Assembly (NCBI GenBank): GCA_039714555.1 | Contig: JBDLJB010000007.1 | Span: 1 to 64,000, forward strand | DNA: 64,000 nucleotides | DNA from: Namhaeicola sp039714555 | GTDB taxonomy: Bacteria > Bacteroidota > Bacteroidia > Flavobacteriales > Flavobacteriaceae | Reading direction: 5' to 3' | Shown here: piece after piece, positions 30,996 through 40,462 of the stretch | Layout: every line of letters begins with the position of its first letter | Position numbering within the stretch: position 1 is the stretch's first letter | Translations under genes and position numbers: made by a program | The notes under the pieces: model-generated | Databases searched by the model: none | The model's input: only the letters and a program-made list of their open reading frames with translations | Told to the model about the DNA's origin: nothing

Positions 30996-32427
30996 ATTCT
31001 CTCAATCTTATATAGCCATAAGTACCATTTTGTTTTAAAATAAGCACATTGATATATTCTTTATTTTGATATAGTCGAAGTAATTTTTCAACATCCTCAT
31101 CATTTTTAACTTTCTGATCTTCAACAGCTAAAATATAATCACCATTTTTTAAACCGTATTTTTGTTTAATCGTATTATTTGTTAAATTAACAATTTTAAC
31201 ACCATAGTTAATATTATACTTATTGGCATCCCTATCTGTGATTGTTTTTAATTCACCAAAATAATATTTTGAATAATCACTTTCTCCAAACTCCAATTTC
31301 CCAAACTGATTTTTTAATTTAACATCAAAATCTATATTTTTTTCATTTCTTATTACGGTCATTTTCACTTGATCTCCCGGACGTTTTGAACCCAAAAATC
31401 CTTGAAGATCAGAAAATTTATTTATTGCCACATCATCAATTTTAACAATAACATCATTACCTTTTAATCCTGCTTCATAAGCTGCTCCTTTTTCTATCAC
31501 ACGTGTAATTATTACACCCTGTGAAGTAGAAACTCCATACTGTTCAGCCTTTTCACTATTCAGATCGTCAAAATTAATTCCTAAATAAGCGCGTTGAACA
31601 TTTCCATATTCTAAAATATCTTCTATAACTTTTTTAGATATATTTGAAGGTACCGCAAAGGAATATCCAACATAACTACCTGTTTGTGATGATATTGCAG
31701 TGTTAATACCAATTAATTCACCACGTGTATTAACTAAGGCGCCACCACTATTACCTGGATTCACAGCAGCATCGGTTTGAATAAATGATTCAATTTTATT
31801 GGCATTACCCAACATATTTATATCTCTTGCTTTAGCACTTACAATTCCGGCAGTGACAGTTGAAGTTAAATTATATGGATTTCCAACAGCCAATACCCAT
31901 TCTCCAACTCTTAAATTATTAGAATCACCAAAAGGTAAATAAGGAAGATCATTGGCATTGATCCTTAACAATGCAATATCTGTACTTTTATCAAATCCAA
32001 TAATTTCTGCTTCATAAGTAGTTTTATTGTTCATTGTAACTTCAATCTTTTTGGCTCCATTTATTACATGATTGTTTGTAATTATATAACCATCAGGTGA
32101 AATAATCACACCAGATCCTGTACCTACAATCATTTGGCCTTGTTGAGCAGATTGCCCATAAAAGAATTCATATAAAGGATTACTTGGTGCTGTTGATAAA
32201 TTTTTAACATGAACAACAGTATGAATAGTCTTTTCGGCAATATCAGTAAAATCAATATTTCCTGATGCTATGTTGTTTTTATTATAATTTGTTGGAATTA
32301 CAGTTGGCAAATCAGTTTTATTTGAATTTAAATTATCATCTGATCTATCAAAAAGCACAAAATAAGCACCTAAAGTTAAGGCGCCTCCTAAGGCAGAAAC
32401 TAAAATTAAACTTATTATCTTTTTCAT
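30994..32427 (-). CDS. htrA: HtrA/DegP-type periplasmic serine protease
   Basis: The 477-residue protein has an N-terminal signal or anchor (MKKIISLILVSALGGALTLGAYFVLF), a trypsin-like domain with the catalytic triad His120 (TNNHVI), Asp150 (STDIALL) and Ser227 (NPGNSGGAL), and two PDZ domains (about 265-360 and 385-470). HtrA proteases degrade or refold damaged envelope proteins and are often stress-induced. Length and domain order match bacterial DegP/DegQ homologues of Bacteroidota. It is monocistronic and divergent from dapF. Confidence 0.95.
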   Translation of the reverse strand: MKKIISLILVSALGGALTLGAYFVLFDRSDDNLNSNKTDLPTVIPTNYNKNNIASGNIDFTDIAEKTIHTVVHVKNLSTAPSNPLYEFFYGQSAQQGQMIVGTGSGVIISPDGYIITNNHVINGAKKIEVTMNNKTTYEAEIIGFDKSTDIALLRINANDLPYLPFGDSNNLRVGEWVLAVGNPYNLTSTVTAGIVSAKARDINMLGNANKIESFIQTDAAVNPGNSGGALVNTRGELIGINTAISSQTGSYVGYSFAVPSNISKKVIEDILEYGNVQRAYLGINFDDLNSEKAEQYGVSTSQGVIITRVIEKGAAYEAGLKGNDVIVKIDDVAINKFSDLQGFLGSKRPGDQVKMTVIRNEKNIDFDVKLKNQFGKLEFGESDYSKYYFGELKTITDRDANKYNINYGVKIVNLTNNTIKQKYGLKNGDYILAVEDQKVKNDEDVEKLLRLYQNKEYINVLILKQNGTYGYIRLRE

Positions 32428-32523
32428 TTACTTTAAAATTTAACATTCAAAATTAATAGAATATTCTCAATAAAATAATACTTTAACGATACTTTAACAG
32501 CGATAATTTCAAGTAATAATTAT

Positions 32524-32531
32524 TACATTTG
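32524..32531 (+). promoter_or_regulatory. -7 promoter element of dapF
   Basis: TACATTTG fits TAnnTTTG. An open frame that begins with TTG at 32529 overlaps it, so translation must start further down at the GTG at 32565. Confidence 0.5.
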
Positions 32532-32564
32532 CAATGTAAAACAATAAATATTAAATTTTGGCTA

Positions 32565-33344
32565 GTGAAATTAATTTTTTACAAATATCAAGGAACAGGT
32601 AACGATTTTATCATTATTGATAATCGCAATGATTTTTTTTCTAAAAAAAATATCGTTCTAATTAAAGATCTATGTCATCGCAAATTTGGTATAGGTGCAG
32701 ACGGACTAATGCTTCTTGAAACTTCTATAAATTATGATTTCAAAATGGTGTATTTTAATGCTGATGGTAATGAAGGCAGTATGTGTGGAAATGGTGGTAG
32801 ATGTATTGTTGCTTTTGCAAAAAAATTAAAAATAATCAAATCAAAAACTACTTTTGAAGCTATTGATGGTATTCATCAGGCAACAATAAATAATAATATT
32901 GTAAGTCTGAAAATGAATAATATCAATTTAATTGAAGATCATAAAGAACATATATTCTTAAATACAGGTTCGCCTCATCATGTTGAGTTCCTAGATGATA
33001 TTTCAAAAATAGATGTTTTTAACAAAGGAAAAGAGATAAGGTATGGAAGTCCTTATTTTGAAAAAGGAACCAATGTGAATTTTGTTCAACAAATAAAACC
33101 TGATATTTTTAAGGTAAGAACCTATGAAAGAGGAGTTGAAAATGAGACTTTAAGTTGTGGCACAGGTGTTATTGCAGTTGCAATTGCTGCTGATTATTTA
33201 CAAAGATCTAATTCAAATAATATAAAATTACAAACTCTGGGAGGTGATTTAGAAGTCAGTTTCCAAAATGATAAAAACAGCTATAAACAAATTAAATTAA
33301 AAGGACCAGCAACCTATGTTTTTAAAGGGTCAATCGAAATCTAA
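32565..33344 (+). CDS. dapF: Diaminopimelate epimerase
   Basis: DapF converts LL- to meso-diaminopimelate for lysine and peptidoglycan synthesis. From the GTG at 32565 the protein has 259 residues and starts MKLIFYKYQGTGNDF, the usual family N-terminus. The two catalytic cysteines are Cys74 (MCGNGGRC) and Cys198 (LSCGTGVIAV). Upstream codons in the same frame read through the promoter and are not translated. It is the first gene of a four-gene run with GNAT, mltG and DUF2279. Confidence 0.95.
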   Translation: MKLIFYKYQGTGNDFIIIDNRNDFFSKKNIVLIKDLCHRKFGIGADGLMLLETSINYDFKMVYFNADGNEGSMCGNGGRCIVAFAKKLKIIKSKTTFEAIDGIHQATINNNIVSLKMNNINLIEDHKEHIFLNTGSPHHVEFLDDISKIDVFNKGKEIRYGSPYFEKGTNVNFVQQIKPDIFKVRTYERGVENETLSCGTGVIAVAIAADYLQRSNSNNIKLQTLGGDLEVSFQNDKNSYKQIKLKGPATYVFKGSIEI

Positions 33345-33346
33345 AT

Positions 33347-33886
33347 ATGCAAGTACTTCAAAATGATATTATTAAACTAAGGGCATTAGAACCTGAAGAT
33401 CTGAATTTTTTGTTTGAAACAGAAAATAATAGTAATTTTTGGGAAATCAGTAGTACACAAATACCTTTTTCAAGGCATGTTCTTAAGCAATATTTAGCCA
33501 ATGCACATTTAGATATTTACGAAGCTAAACAACTAAGATTGCTTATAGTTAAAAAGAATTCTGAAGAAGTGATTGGTATGATCGACCTGTTTGATTATAA
33601 CCCCCAGAACAAAAGAGCGGGTATTGGAATTTTAATTCTAAAAAAATATCAAAACAAAGGATTTGCTGCCCAGGCTATGCAATTATTTATTAATTACACT
33701 TTTACTTATTTAGATCTACATCAAATTTACGCCAATATTCCAATTGATAACCATCAAAGCATCAAATTGTTTACCAAGTTAGACTTTAAACAAACAGGCA
33801 TTAAAAAACATTGGATCAAAAAAAATGAAACTTATAAGGATGCTGTTTTTTTTCAAATTATAAATCAAAAAGAAAATGAATTTTAA
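33347..33886 (+). CDS. GNAT N-acetyltransferase, RimJ/SpeG-like
   Basis: The 179-residue protein has the GNAT fold in the branch of RimJ/RimL and SpeG: IKLRALEPEDLNFLFETENN at the start, the acetyl-CoA loop KKYQNKGFAAQAMQLFINYTF (about residues 104-124), and HQIYANIPIDNHQSIKLFTKLDF near the end. Substrate not predictable; similar proteins acetylate protein N-termini or polyamines. It begins 2 bp after dapF and overlaps mltG by 11 bp, so the genes are translationally linked. Confidence 0.88.
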   Translation: MQVLQNDIIKLRALEPEDLNFLFETENNSNFWEISSTQIPFSRHVLKQYLANAHLDIYEAKQLRLLIVKKNSEEVIGMIDLFDYNPQNKRAGIGILILKKYQNKGFAAQAMQLFINYTFTYLDLHQIYANIPIDNHQSIKLFTKLDFKQTGIKKHWIKKNETYKDAVFFQIINQKENEF

Positions 33887-34910
33887 GAAAATTATAACCT
33901 TAACACTTTTAATTTTAGTAATTGTTGGTGTGTTTTTTGCTTTTAAATATTACCATATAATCAAAAGCGCTAATGTTATACAAGATGCATATATTTATAT
34001 CCCCACCAATGCTGACTATAACAAGGTACAAGAACTTATTAATCCGTATATAAAAGATCAAAAAAGTTTTGTTTGGGTTGCCGAAAAGAAAAATTATCCA
34101 AATAAAATTAGAGCTGGAAAGTATAAGATCCTTAAAGGAATGAGCAATGAAAGCTTGGTAAATTACCTTCGGGGAGGTAAACCCCAAACCGTGAACCTTA
34201 CTTTTAATAACCAGGATACCTATCAAAAATTAGCCGGAAGGATTGCAAGTCAATTAGAAGCCGATTCTATTTCGGTTTTACAAGCAATAATTGATGATCA
34301 ATTTTTAAATAATCATAATTTTAATAAAACAAATGCAATAGCTATGTACATTCCTAATTCTTATGAATTTTATTGGAATACAACAGCAGAAGAATTTCGA
34401 GATAGAATGCTTTCTGAGTATACTAAATTTTGGAATCAAAATAGATTAACCAAAGCTGAAAAACAAAATTTAACACCGCTTCAAGTTGTTACTTTGGCTT
34501 CAATAGTACAAAAAGAAACTTCAACTATTGCTGAACGTCCAAAAGTTGCCGGTTTGTATTTAAATCGATTACATGAATTTTGGCCTTTACAAGCAGACCC
34601 AACAATTATATATGCAATCAAACAAAAATACGGGCAGGATACTGAAATAAAAAGAGTTTTAAAAGATGATCTTACTATAGATTCTCCTTACAATACTTAT
34701 ACTAATTTTGGTTTACCACCTGGCCCAATTGGAATGCCTGATATATCATCAATTGAAGCAGTTTTAAATCCCTTAAATCACAATTATTATTATATGTGTG
34801 CAAGTGTAGAAAATTTAGGTCAGCATGAATTTGCAAAAACTTTGTCACAACATAATATCAATGCTCGTAAATATCAAAACTGGATCAATAAACAAGGTAT
34901 AAACCGTTAA
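33876..34910 (+). CDS. mltG: Endolytic murein transglycosylase
   Basis: MltG cuts nascent glycan strands and helps set their length. The 344-residue protein has one N-terminal membrane anchor (about 5-25), a LysM-like region, and the YceG domain with the catalytic Glu214 (ASIVQKETS), LQADPTIIYAI and PYNTYTNFGLPPGPIGMP. Length is normal. It overlaps the GNAT gene by 11 bp and is followed directly by the DUF2279 gene, forming a cell-wall cluster with dapF. Confidence 0.95.
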   Translation: MNFKKIITLTLLILVIVGVFFAFKYYHIIKSANVIQDAYIYIPTNADYNKVQELINPYIKDQKSFVWVAEKKNYPNKIRAGKYKILKGMSNESLVNYLRGGKPQTVNLTFNNQDTYQKLAGRIASQLEADSISVLQAIIDDQFLNNHNFNKTNAIAMYIPNSYEFYWNTTAEEFRDRMLSEYTKFWNQNRLTKAEKQNLTPLQVVTLASIVQKETSTIAERPKVAGLYLNRLHEFWPLQADPTIIYAIKQKYGQDTEIKRVLKDDLTIDSPYNTYTNFGLPPGPIGMPDISSIEAVLNPLNHNYYYMCASVENLGQHEFAKTLSQHNINARKYQNWINKQGINR

Positions 34911-34911
34911 A

Positions 34912-35856
34912 ATGAGTTTTATCTTTCCATCAACAAAAGAGATACTCATAAGATTTAAGAAATACATTCTTTCATTATTTTTTTTAGCTTCTTTGATAAG
35001 TTTTTCACAAGAAAAGCACTCATTTTTTCAAAGATCAGACACTTTAAATAAGTACAGGCGAAATGCAATTTATATTACCGAGGCTACAGCTGCAAGTGTT
35101 ACTATGGTGGGATTGAACCAACTTTGGTATGCTGATTATCCGCGTTCCGGATTTCATTTTTATAATGATAATGACGCCTGGTATCAAATGGATAAATTTG
35201 GCCATGCTTTTAGTTCTTATTATATCGGGAAGATGGGAATGGATGCTTTGGCTTGGGCCGGAGAATCTAAAAAAAATCAATTATTATATGGGGCAACCTT
35301 AGGTTTTGTTTTTGTTACTACCATTGAAATATTTGATGGTTTCTCACAAGAATGGGGGTTTTCAACAGGAGATATGATAGCAAATGCATTAGGAACCAGC
35401 TTATTAATAGGTCAGGAATTATTATGGGATGAACAACGAATTCAATATAAATTTTCATTTCACACAACTTCTTATGCCCAAAACTATCCCACAAAATTAG
35501 GAGAGAATACTTTACAACAGGTGTTTAAAGATTATAACGGTCAAACGTATTGGCTATCTGTTAACCTATGGTCATTCTTTAAAGAAAGTAGGATCCCAAA
35601 ATGGCTCAATGTGGCAGTAGGTTATGGGGCAAATGGTTTGCCAGAAAAAAGAACTGGATCTTTAAATTACCCAAATGAAAAATACCAGACTTATCGTCAA
35701 TTTTTTACAAGTATTGATATTGATCTAACAAAAATTCCAACAAAATCACCTTTTTTAAAAACGGTATTTAACGTATTTAATTTTGTCAAAATTCCTGCTC
35801 CAACCATTGAATACACTAGTAAAGGCGACTTTAAATTCCATGCTCTATACTTTTAA
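34912..35856 (+). CDS. DUF2279 family envelope protein
   Basis: The 314-residue protein has a signal peptide-like start (ILSLFFLASLISFS, about residues 18-31) and the DUF2279 core: LNQLWYADYPRSGFHFYNDNDAWYQMDKFGHAFSSYYIGK, then a hydrophobic segment and GFSQEWGFSTGDMIANALGTSLLIGQEL. The charged and aromatic residues in the Asp-His-Phe region (KFGHAF, FDGFSQEWGFS) are conserved in the family. The function is unknown. It follows mltG by 1 bp and closes the dapF operon; a role in envelope biogenesis is only a guess from context. Confidence 0.85.
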   Translation: MSFIFPSTKEILIRFKKYILSLFFLASLISFSQEKHSFFQRSDTLNKYRRNAIYITEATAASVTMVGLNQLWYADYPRSGFHFYNDNDAWYQMDKFGHAFSSYYIGKMGMDALAWAGESKKNQLLYGATLGFVFVTTIEIFDGFSQEWGFSTGDMIANALGTSLLIGQELLWDEQRIQYKFSFHTTSYAQNYPTKLGENTLQQVFKDYNGQTYWLSVNLWSFFKESRIPKWLNVAVGYGANGLPEKRTGSLNYPNEKYQTYRQFFTSIDIDLTKIPTKSPFLKTVFNVFNFVKIPAPTIEYTSKGDFKFHALYF

Positions 35857-35978
35857 TACCCTGCTATTCAAAATCTTAATATATTGTTAATTGTTTTTTT
35901 CATTCTATATTTTGCATTATCTTTGCATCGCAAATTAAAAAAAATGGTTTAGTATTATTTATTAATTACTAAATCTTA

Positions 35979-36620
35979 ATGAAAAAGATGAGGAATTTAA
36001 ATATTATAATAATATTTAGTTTTATATTATTATACACCCTTACCCCGCAAGGCTTTTCAAAATACCAAAGGCCTAAGGTTGTTAAATACAATCTACCCAA
36101 ATCAAATGCTATAGCTACGGTTACTAAAGATATTTATACATTTGAGATTTTTTATACCCCAACAATTAACGATTCATTTATTGGTTTTAGAGAAGCAGTA
36201 GCATTTAAAGAATCGCAAGGTAAATACGATAAAATAAATACATTAGGCTATTTAGGAAAATATCAATTTGGAAAATCTACACTTAATAGATTGAAGATAT
36301 ACAATACTCAGAAATTTTTAAAAGATCCAAAACTACAAGAAAAAGCATTTATTGCACTTTGTTCACTTAACAAATGGATATTAATTCGCGATATCAAACG
36401 GAGTGAAGGTAAAAAAATTAATGGTATTGAAATTACAGAATCTGGTATTTTAGCTGCAGCACATTTGGCCGGAGCCGGAAATGTTAAAAAGTATTTACGT
36501 AGTAATGGTGAAGATATTTTTACTGATGCTTACGGAAGTAACGTACAACATTATATGAGAAAATTCTCTGGTTTTGATACCTCTTTTATCAAACCTATTA
36601 AAAAACCTTCAATTATTTAA
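35979..36620 (+). CDS. Exported lysozyme-like protein
   Basis: The 213-residue protein has a hydrophobic signal sequence (about residues 7-22). Its core, GFREAVAFKESQGKYDKINTLGYLGKYQFGKSTL (69-102) and ESGILAAAHLAGAGNVKKYL, resembles lytic transglycosylase/lysozyme-fold domains, with Glu78 as candidate catalytic acid and the GKYQFG turn. It would act on peptidoglycan in the periplasm. It lacks a LysM domain. The family is seen in flavobacteria but I know no characterised member, so activity is uncertain. Confidence 0.65.
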   Translation: MKKMRNLNIIIIFSFILLYTLTPQGFSKYQRPKVVKYNLPKSNAIATVTKDIYTFEIFYTPTINDSFIGFREAVAFKESQGKYDKINTLGYLGKYQFGKSTLNRLKIYNTQKFLKDPKLQEKAFIALCSLNKWILIRDIKRSEGKKINGIEITESGILAAAHLAGAGNVKKYLRSNGEDIFTDAYGSNVQHYMRKFSGFDTSFIKPIKKPSII

Positions 36621-36648
36621 TAGATCCTTTTATTAAATCAATTACTTT

Positions 36649-37365
36649 CTAAGGTTTGTGAATAATAAAAATTGTTGGTTTTTTATGTAGATCAATAGTT
36701 TGACCTTTCCAATCTTTTATTGACATAGTTTTTATCTTTTCAGAAGACAATGTAATATCAGTAGCAATGCAAAGTAATGTTGATGGTGTTAAACTTTGTT
36801 TAAGCTCATTAAGCATTTTTTCATTACGATAAGGTGTTTCTATAAATATCTGAGATTGATTTTTAGCTTTTGATAATTTTTCAAGTTCTTTAATTGCTTT
36901 TTTTCTATCTACTTTATCAATGGGTAAGTAACCGTTAAATGCAAAATTCTGACCATTCAGACCTGAACTCATCATAGCCATTGTAATTGATGATGGACCA
37001 ACCATTGGCACAACATTTATATTCTTTTTATGCGCCAACATTACAATACTCGCTCCAGGATCAGCAATAGCAGGTACACCAGCTTCTGATAATAGACCAA
37101 TACTAACACCTTGCAAGCAAGGATCAAGATATTTTAAAGTTTCAGAATCATCTGTATATTTATCCAGTAAAAATAATTTTAATGATGACTGTGATTTACG
37201 GGGAGTAATCTTTTTGATAAACCTTCTTGCTGATTTTTCATTTTCAACAATAAAAAACTTAAGTCCTTCAACAATTTTCTTGACTGAAAGTGGTAAAACC
37301 TCTAAAGGTTCATTTTCACCTAAAGTTGTAGGTATCAAATATAGTTTTCCGATTTTTTGTTGCAT
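36649..37365 (-). CDS. SAM-dependent methyltransferase, short RsmI-like
   Basis: The 238-residue protein is in the tetrapyrrole methylase superfamily (COG0313): LYLIPTTLGENEPLEVLP at the start, IGLLSEAGVPAIADPGASIVMLAHKKNINVVPMVGPSSI in the middle and FIETPYRNEKMLNEL later. RsmI methylates the ribose of C1402 in 16S rRNA; this shorter Bacteroidota group has a different N-terminus and may have another substrate. The ATG at 37365 lies just after the stop of the phosphatase gene. Third gene of the dnaA-phosphatase-methyltransferase transcript. Confidence 0.85.
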   Translation of the reverse strand: MQQKIGKLYLIPTTLGENEPLEVLPLSVKKIVEGLKFFIVENEKSARRFIKKITPRKSQSSLKLFLLDKYTDDSETLKYLDPCLQGVSIGLLSEAGVPAIADPGASIVMLAHKKNINVVPMVGPSSITMAMMSSGLNGQNFAFNGYLPIDKVDRKKAIKELEKLSKAKNQSQIFIETPYRNEKMLNELKQSLTPSTLLCIATDITLSSEKIKTMSIKDWKGQTIDLHKKPTIFIIHKP

Positions 37366-37366
37366 T

Positions 37367-37813
37367 TTAAATATTTTTAGCAATCATATCACAGGCCTCA
37401 TTTAGCATTTTAAAAACATTTTCAAACCCATAAGCCTCATCATAATAAGGATCGGGTACATCTAAATTTTCTCCTGGATAAATTGAATTTAATATTAAAT
37501 TAACCTTTTGCTTATCACTGTCATTTCTTGTTAAAGACATTACATTTTTATAATTAGATTTATCCATTACAAAGATTAAATCAAAATTATCAAAATCATC
37601 AACAACAAATTGTCTGCATCTTTGGTTAGAAATGTTGATATTGTTTTTATTAGCAACTTGGATAGATCTTATATCCGGTAATTCGCCAATATGCCAACTA
37701 CCAGTTCCTGCAGAATCAATAAAAACTTGTTTATTTACTTTTGATTTAAGAATTCCTTCGGCTAATGGTGACCTACAGATATTTCCTAGGCATACCATTA
37801 ATATCTTGGTCAT
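37367..37813 (-). CDS. Low-molecular-weight protein-tyrosine phosphatase
   Basis: The 148-residue protein has the catalytic loop CLGNICRS (Cys8 to Ser15, with Arg14) right after the first strand, and the general-acid loop DPYYDE (Asp121). Length is typical for LMW-PTPs. In bacteria these enzymes dephosphorylate tyrosine kinases of polysaccharide export or other targets. It follows dnaA by 9 bp. No tyrosine kinase gene lies nearby. Confidence 0.94.
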   Translation of the reverse strand: MTKILMVCLGNICRSPLAEGILKSKVNKQVFIDSAGTGSWHIGELPDIRSIQVANKNNINISNQRCRQFVVDDFDNFDLIFVMDKSNYKNVMSLTRNDSDKQKVNLILNSIYPGENLDVPDPYYDEAYGFENVFKMLNEACDMIAKNI

Positions 37814-37822
37814 AACTTTAAT

Positions 37823-39250
37823 TTAAAAAGTTAACTTTTTATTTAATTCATCAACGTATTTACGGAATCGTTTATCTGTTTCGGCTAGATTATCAACTGT
37901 TTTACATGCATGTAGAACTGTTGCATGATCTCTACTTCCTATTTGTGAACCAATACTTGCTAAAGAAGCTTTGGTCATTCGTTTTGCAAAATACATAGCC
38001 AACTGTCTTGCCTGAACAATATGACGTTTTCTAGTTTTTGATTGAAGTGTAGAAACATCCATCTCAAAATATTTTGATACAACTTTTTGGATATAATCTA
38101 TAGAAACTTCTTTTTTAGTGTTTTTTACAAATTTATCAACGATCTGATTGGTAAGAGCAATGGTAAATTCTTTTCTGTTAAATGAAGCTTGAGCGATTAA
38201 TGAAATTAAAACGCCTTCTAACTCTCTAACATTGGTTTTAATATTTTTTGCAATATATTCAACTATATCATCCGGAATTTCAACACCATCTCTAAACATT
38301 TTATTTTTAAGAATCGAGATACGGGTTTCAAAATCAGGTGGCATTAACTCGGCTGACAATCCCCATTTAAATCTCGACAATAAACGCTGTTCCATATCTT
38401 GCATATCAACAGGTGCTTTATCAGAGGTCAAAATAACCTGTTTCCCATTTTGATGTAAATGATTAAAAATATGAAAGAAAACATCTTGTGTACTTGATTT
38501 ACCCGATAAAAACTGCACATCATCTACAATCAAGACATCTATCATTTGATAAAAGTGAATGAAATCATTTCTTGTATTTCCTCTAACAGAATCAATATAT
38601 TGCTGTGTGAATTTTTCAGCAGAAATATACAAAACAGTTTTTTCAGGGTATTTATCTTTAATTCTAACCCCAATAGCTTGTGCTAAATGGGTTTTACCTA
38701 AACCAACTCCTCCATAGATGAGCAAAGGGTTAAATGAGGTACCTCCGGGTTTGTTAGAAACTGCCATTCCGGCTGACCTAGCTAACCTATTAGAATCTCC
38801 TTCTATAAAACTGTCAAAATTATAATTGGGATTTAATTGTGATTCAATCTTAACTTTTTGAATTCCAGGAATCACAAAAGGATTTTTCAATTCTCTTTTA
38901 TCAATTTCAAGTGGAATTGCTATTCCTTGTGAATTAAAAGGTTTTCTATTAGAACTTGGAAATTTTACAGTATGTGGTTTTTTACTACTATAAGAATTCT
39001 CCATCTTTACATCATAAACTAATTTAGCTTTTTCACCCAATTCTCTTATCAAAGCAACTCTTAACAATTTTATATAATGTTCTTCTAACCATTCGAAAAA
39101 AAACTTACTTGGCACCTGTATTGTTAAAACATCATTTGATATTTTAACAGGCCGAATAGGTTCAAACCAAGTTTTATATGCTTGTGGTTTAATATTATCT
39201 TTTATAAAGAGTAAACAATTTCTCCAAACTGTGTCAGCGGTTTGCGTCAT
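37823..39250 (-). CDS. dnaA: Chromosomal replication initiator protein
   Basis: DnaA opens the origin. The 475-residue sequence has domain I (MTQTADTVWRNCLLFIKDNIKPQAYKTWFEP), a linker, the AAA+ domain with Walker A GGVGLGKTH (180-188) and Walker B LIVDDVQFLSG, and domain IV with the DnaA-box reading signature SIGSQIGSRDHATVLHACKTV. dnaN is not adjacent. A DnaA box lies in the upstream spacer (39329-39337), suggesting self-repression; only one box is seen, so this is not clearly the origin. Confidence 0.98.
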   Translation of the reverse strand: MTQTADTVWRNCLLFIKDNIKPQAYKTWFEPIRPVKISNDVLTIQVPSKFFFEWLEEHYIKLLRVALIRELGEKAKLVYDVKMENSYSSKKPHTVKFPSSNRKPFNSQGIAIPLEIDKRELKNPFVIPGIQKVKIESQLNPNYNFDSFIEGDSNRLARSAGMAVSNKPGGTSFNPLLIYGGVGLGKTHLAQAIGVRIKDKYPEKTVLYISAEKFTQQYIDSVRGNTRNDFIHFYQMIDVLIVDDVQFLSGKSSTQDVFFHIFNHLHQNGKQVILTSDKAPVDMQDMEQRLLSRFKWGLSAELMPPDFETRISILKNKMFRDGVEIPDDIVEYIAKNIKTNVRELEGVLISLIAQASFNRKEFTIALTNQIVDKFVKNTKKEVSIDYIQKVVSKYFEMDVSTLQSKTRKRHIVQARQLAMYFAKRMTKASLASIGSQIGSRDHATVLHACKTVDNLAETDKRFRKYVDELNKKLTF

Positions 39251-39328
39251 TTAAAAAATCGTATTATTTTAGATTGTTTTTTTTCTTTTGAAGAAGATTT
39301 AATTTCTTCCAGTTCCATACTACAAATG

Positions 39329-39337
39329 TGTGAATAA
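39329..39337 (-). promoter_or_regulatory. Single DnaA box upstream of dnaA
   Basis: Minus-strand TTATTCACA matches the consensus TTATNCACA. It lies 79 bp before the dnaA ATG in the spacer shared with the divergent thioesterase gene, as expected for an autoregulatory site. Confidence 0.5.
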
Positions 39338-39418
39338 AGTTTAGTATAAAAAAATACTTTTACTATTGATTTTTAATTATTTTTTTATTAAACTGTAACC
39401 CATGCAAATTACAAAAAA

Positions 39419-39823
39419 ATGTTCAAACACGAAATAAAAATTAGGGTAAGATATGGAGAAACTGATCAAATGGGTTATGTATACTATGGAAACTATGCAC
39501 AATACTTTGAAGTAGGCCGGGTTGAATGGTTACGTAATTTAGGGGTTAGCTATAAAGATCTAGAAGAATCAGGAATTATGCTACCTGTAGTTCATATGAA
39601 TATAAATTATTTAAAACCAGCTAAATATGATGACCTGTTAACCATAGTAACCAATGTTATTAAAAAACCCATGGTTAAAATAGAGTTTGAATTTCAAATT
39701 TTTAACGATCAAAAAGAATTGCTAACAACTGCAGAAACCACCTTGGTTTTTATTGATATAAAAAAAAATAAACCTACAAAAGCCCCTAAATTTTTATTAG
39801 ATTTGATCTATTGTAATATTTAA
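39419..39823 (+). CDS. YbgC-type acyl-CoA thioesterase
   Basis: The 134-residue hotdog-fold protein has the 4HBT signature RVRYGETDQMGYVYYGNYAQYFEVGRVEWLR (9-39), with Asp16 as likely catalytic residue and GYVYYGNY as the family loop. Such enzymes hydrolyse short acyl-CoA or acyl-ACP thioesters. It is divergent from dnaA and overlaps the stop of the convergent yigZ-type gene by 4 bp. Confidence 0.9.
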   Translation: MFKHEIKIRVRYGETDQMGYVYYGNYAQYFEVGRVEWLRNLGVSYKDLEESGIMLPVVHMNINYLKPAKYDDLLTIVTNVIKKPMVKIEFEFQIFNDQKELLTTAETTLVFIDIKKNKPTKAPKFLLDLIYCNI

Positions 39824-40431
39824 ATCTCAGTAATTCTTACACACCTTAGTGCTTCAAATGCATTTTTTATCTGTTCAGCATCATTTTTTCTAACTGAAAC
39901 TTTAAAATTACAATCTAAATCCATAGTTTGATTTTCAATTTTAATTTTTTTTTCCTTCACTAAACGCATCACTTTATTCATGTCTTTATAATCAAATTGT
40001 AAATCAAAAAAAACATTAACTGTTCTTTTTATAATTTTAGCATTTTGTAAAGTTAAACTGGCAGCAGTTTTATAAGCATTTATCAAACCTCCTACCCCCA
40101 ATTTTACACCCCCAAAATAACGAACTACAACAACCAGGATATTTGTAAGATCAAAAGATAGGATTTGCCCGTAAATTGGTTGTCCTGCACTATTATTGGG
40201 TTCACCATCATCATTAGCTCTGAATTTTGGATCTACAACACCAATCTTCCATGCATAACACCAATGTCTTGCTTTTTGATGTTTATTTTTTAAATTTTGT
40301 ATATGAAAGTTAACATCATTTTCAGTTGTTAATGGAAAGGCATAGGCTAAAAATTTGCTTCCTCTATCTTTAAAAATTGCTTCTTCTGAAGGTTCTTTAA
40401 TTGTTTTGTAAGTATCAGAATTATTATTCAA
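39820..40431 (-). CDS. YigZ/IMPACT family protein
   Basis: The 203-residue protein has the IMPACT N-terminal domain (RGSKFLAYAFPLTTENDV, AYAWKIG, RANDDGEPNNSAGQPIYGQI, LVVVVRYFGGVKLGVGGLINAYKTAA) and a short ferredoxin-like C-terminal domain with FDLQFDYKDMNKVMRL. The eukaryotic relative IMPACT regulates GCN2; the bacterial role is not established. Last gene of the ribD-HAD-yigZ run, 31 bp after the HAD gene. Confidence 0.9.
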   Translation of the reverse strand: MNNNSDTYKTIKEPSEEAIFKDRGSKFLAYAFPLTTENDVNFHIQNLKNKHQKARHWCYAWKIGVVDPKFRANDDGEPNNSAGQPIYGQILSFDLTNILVVVVRYFGGVKLGVGGLINAYKTAASLTLQNAKIIKRTVNVFFDLQFDYKDMNKVMRLVKEKKIKIENQTMDLDCNFKVSVRKNDAEQIKNAFEALRCVRITEI

Positions 40432-40462
40432 TTTTATATATTTTTTAAAATACTTTAAACAT

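Noticed and set aside
32529..32564. Upstream TTG start for dapF
   Set aside because: The codon lies within the TACATTTG promoter element; the GTG at 32565 gives the standard DapF N-terminus.
39251..39418. Origin of replication next to dnaA
   Set aside because: Only one DnaA box is visible, with no box cluster, and dnaN is absent. Evidence is too weak to call oriC.
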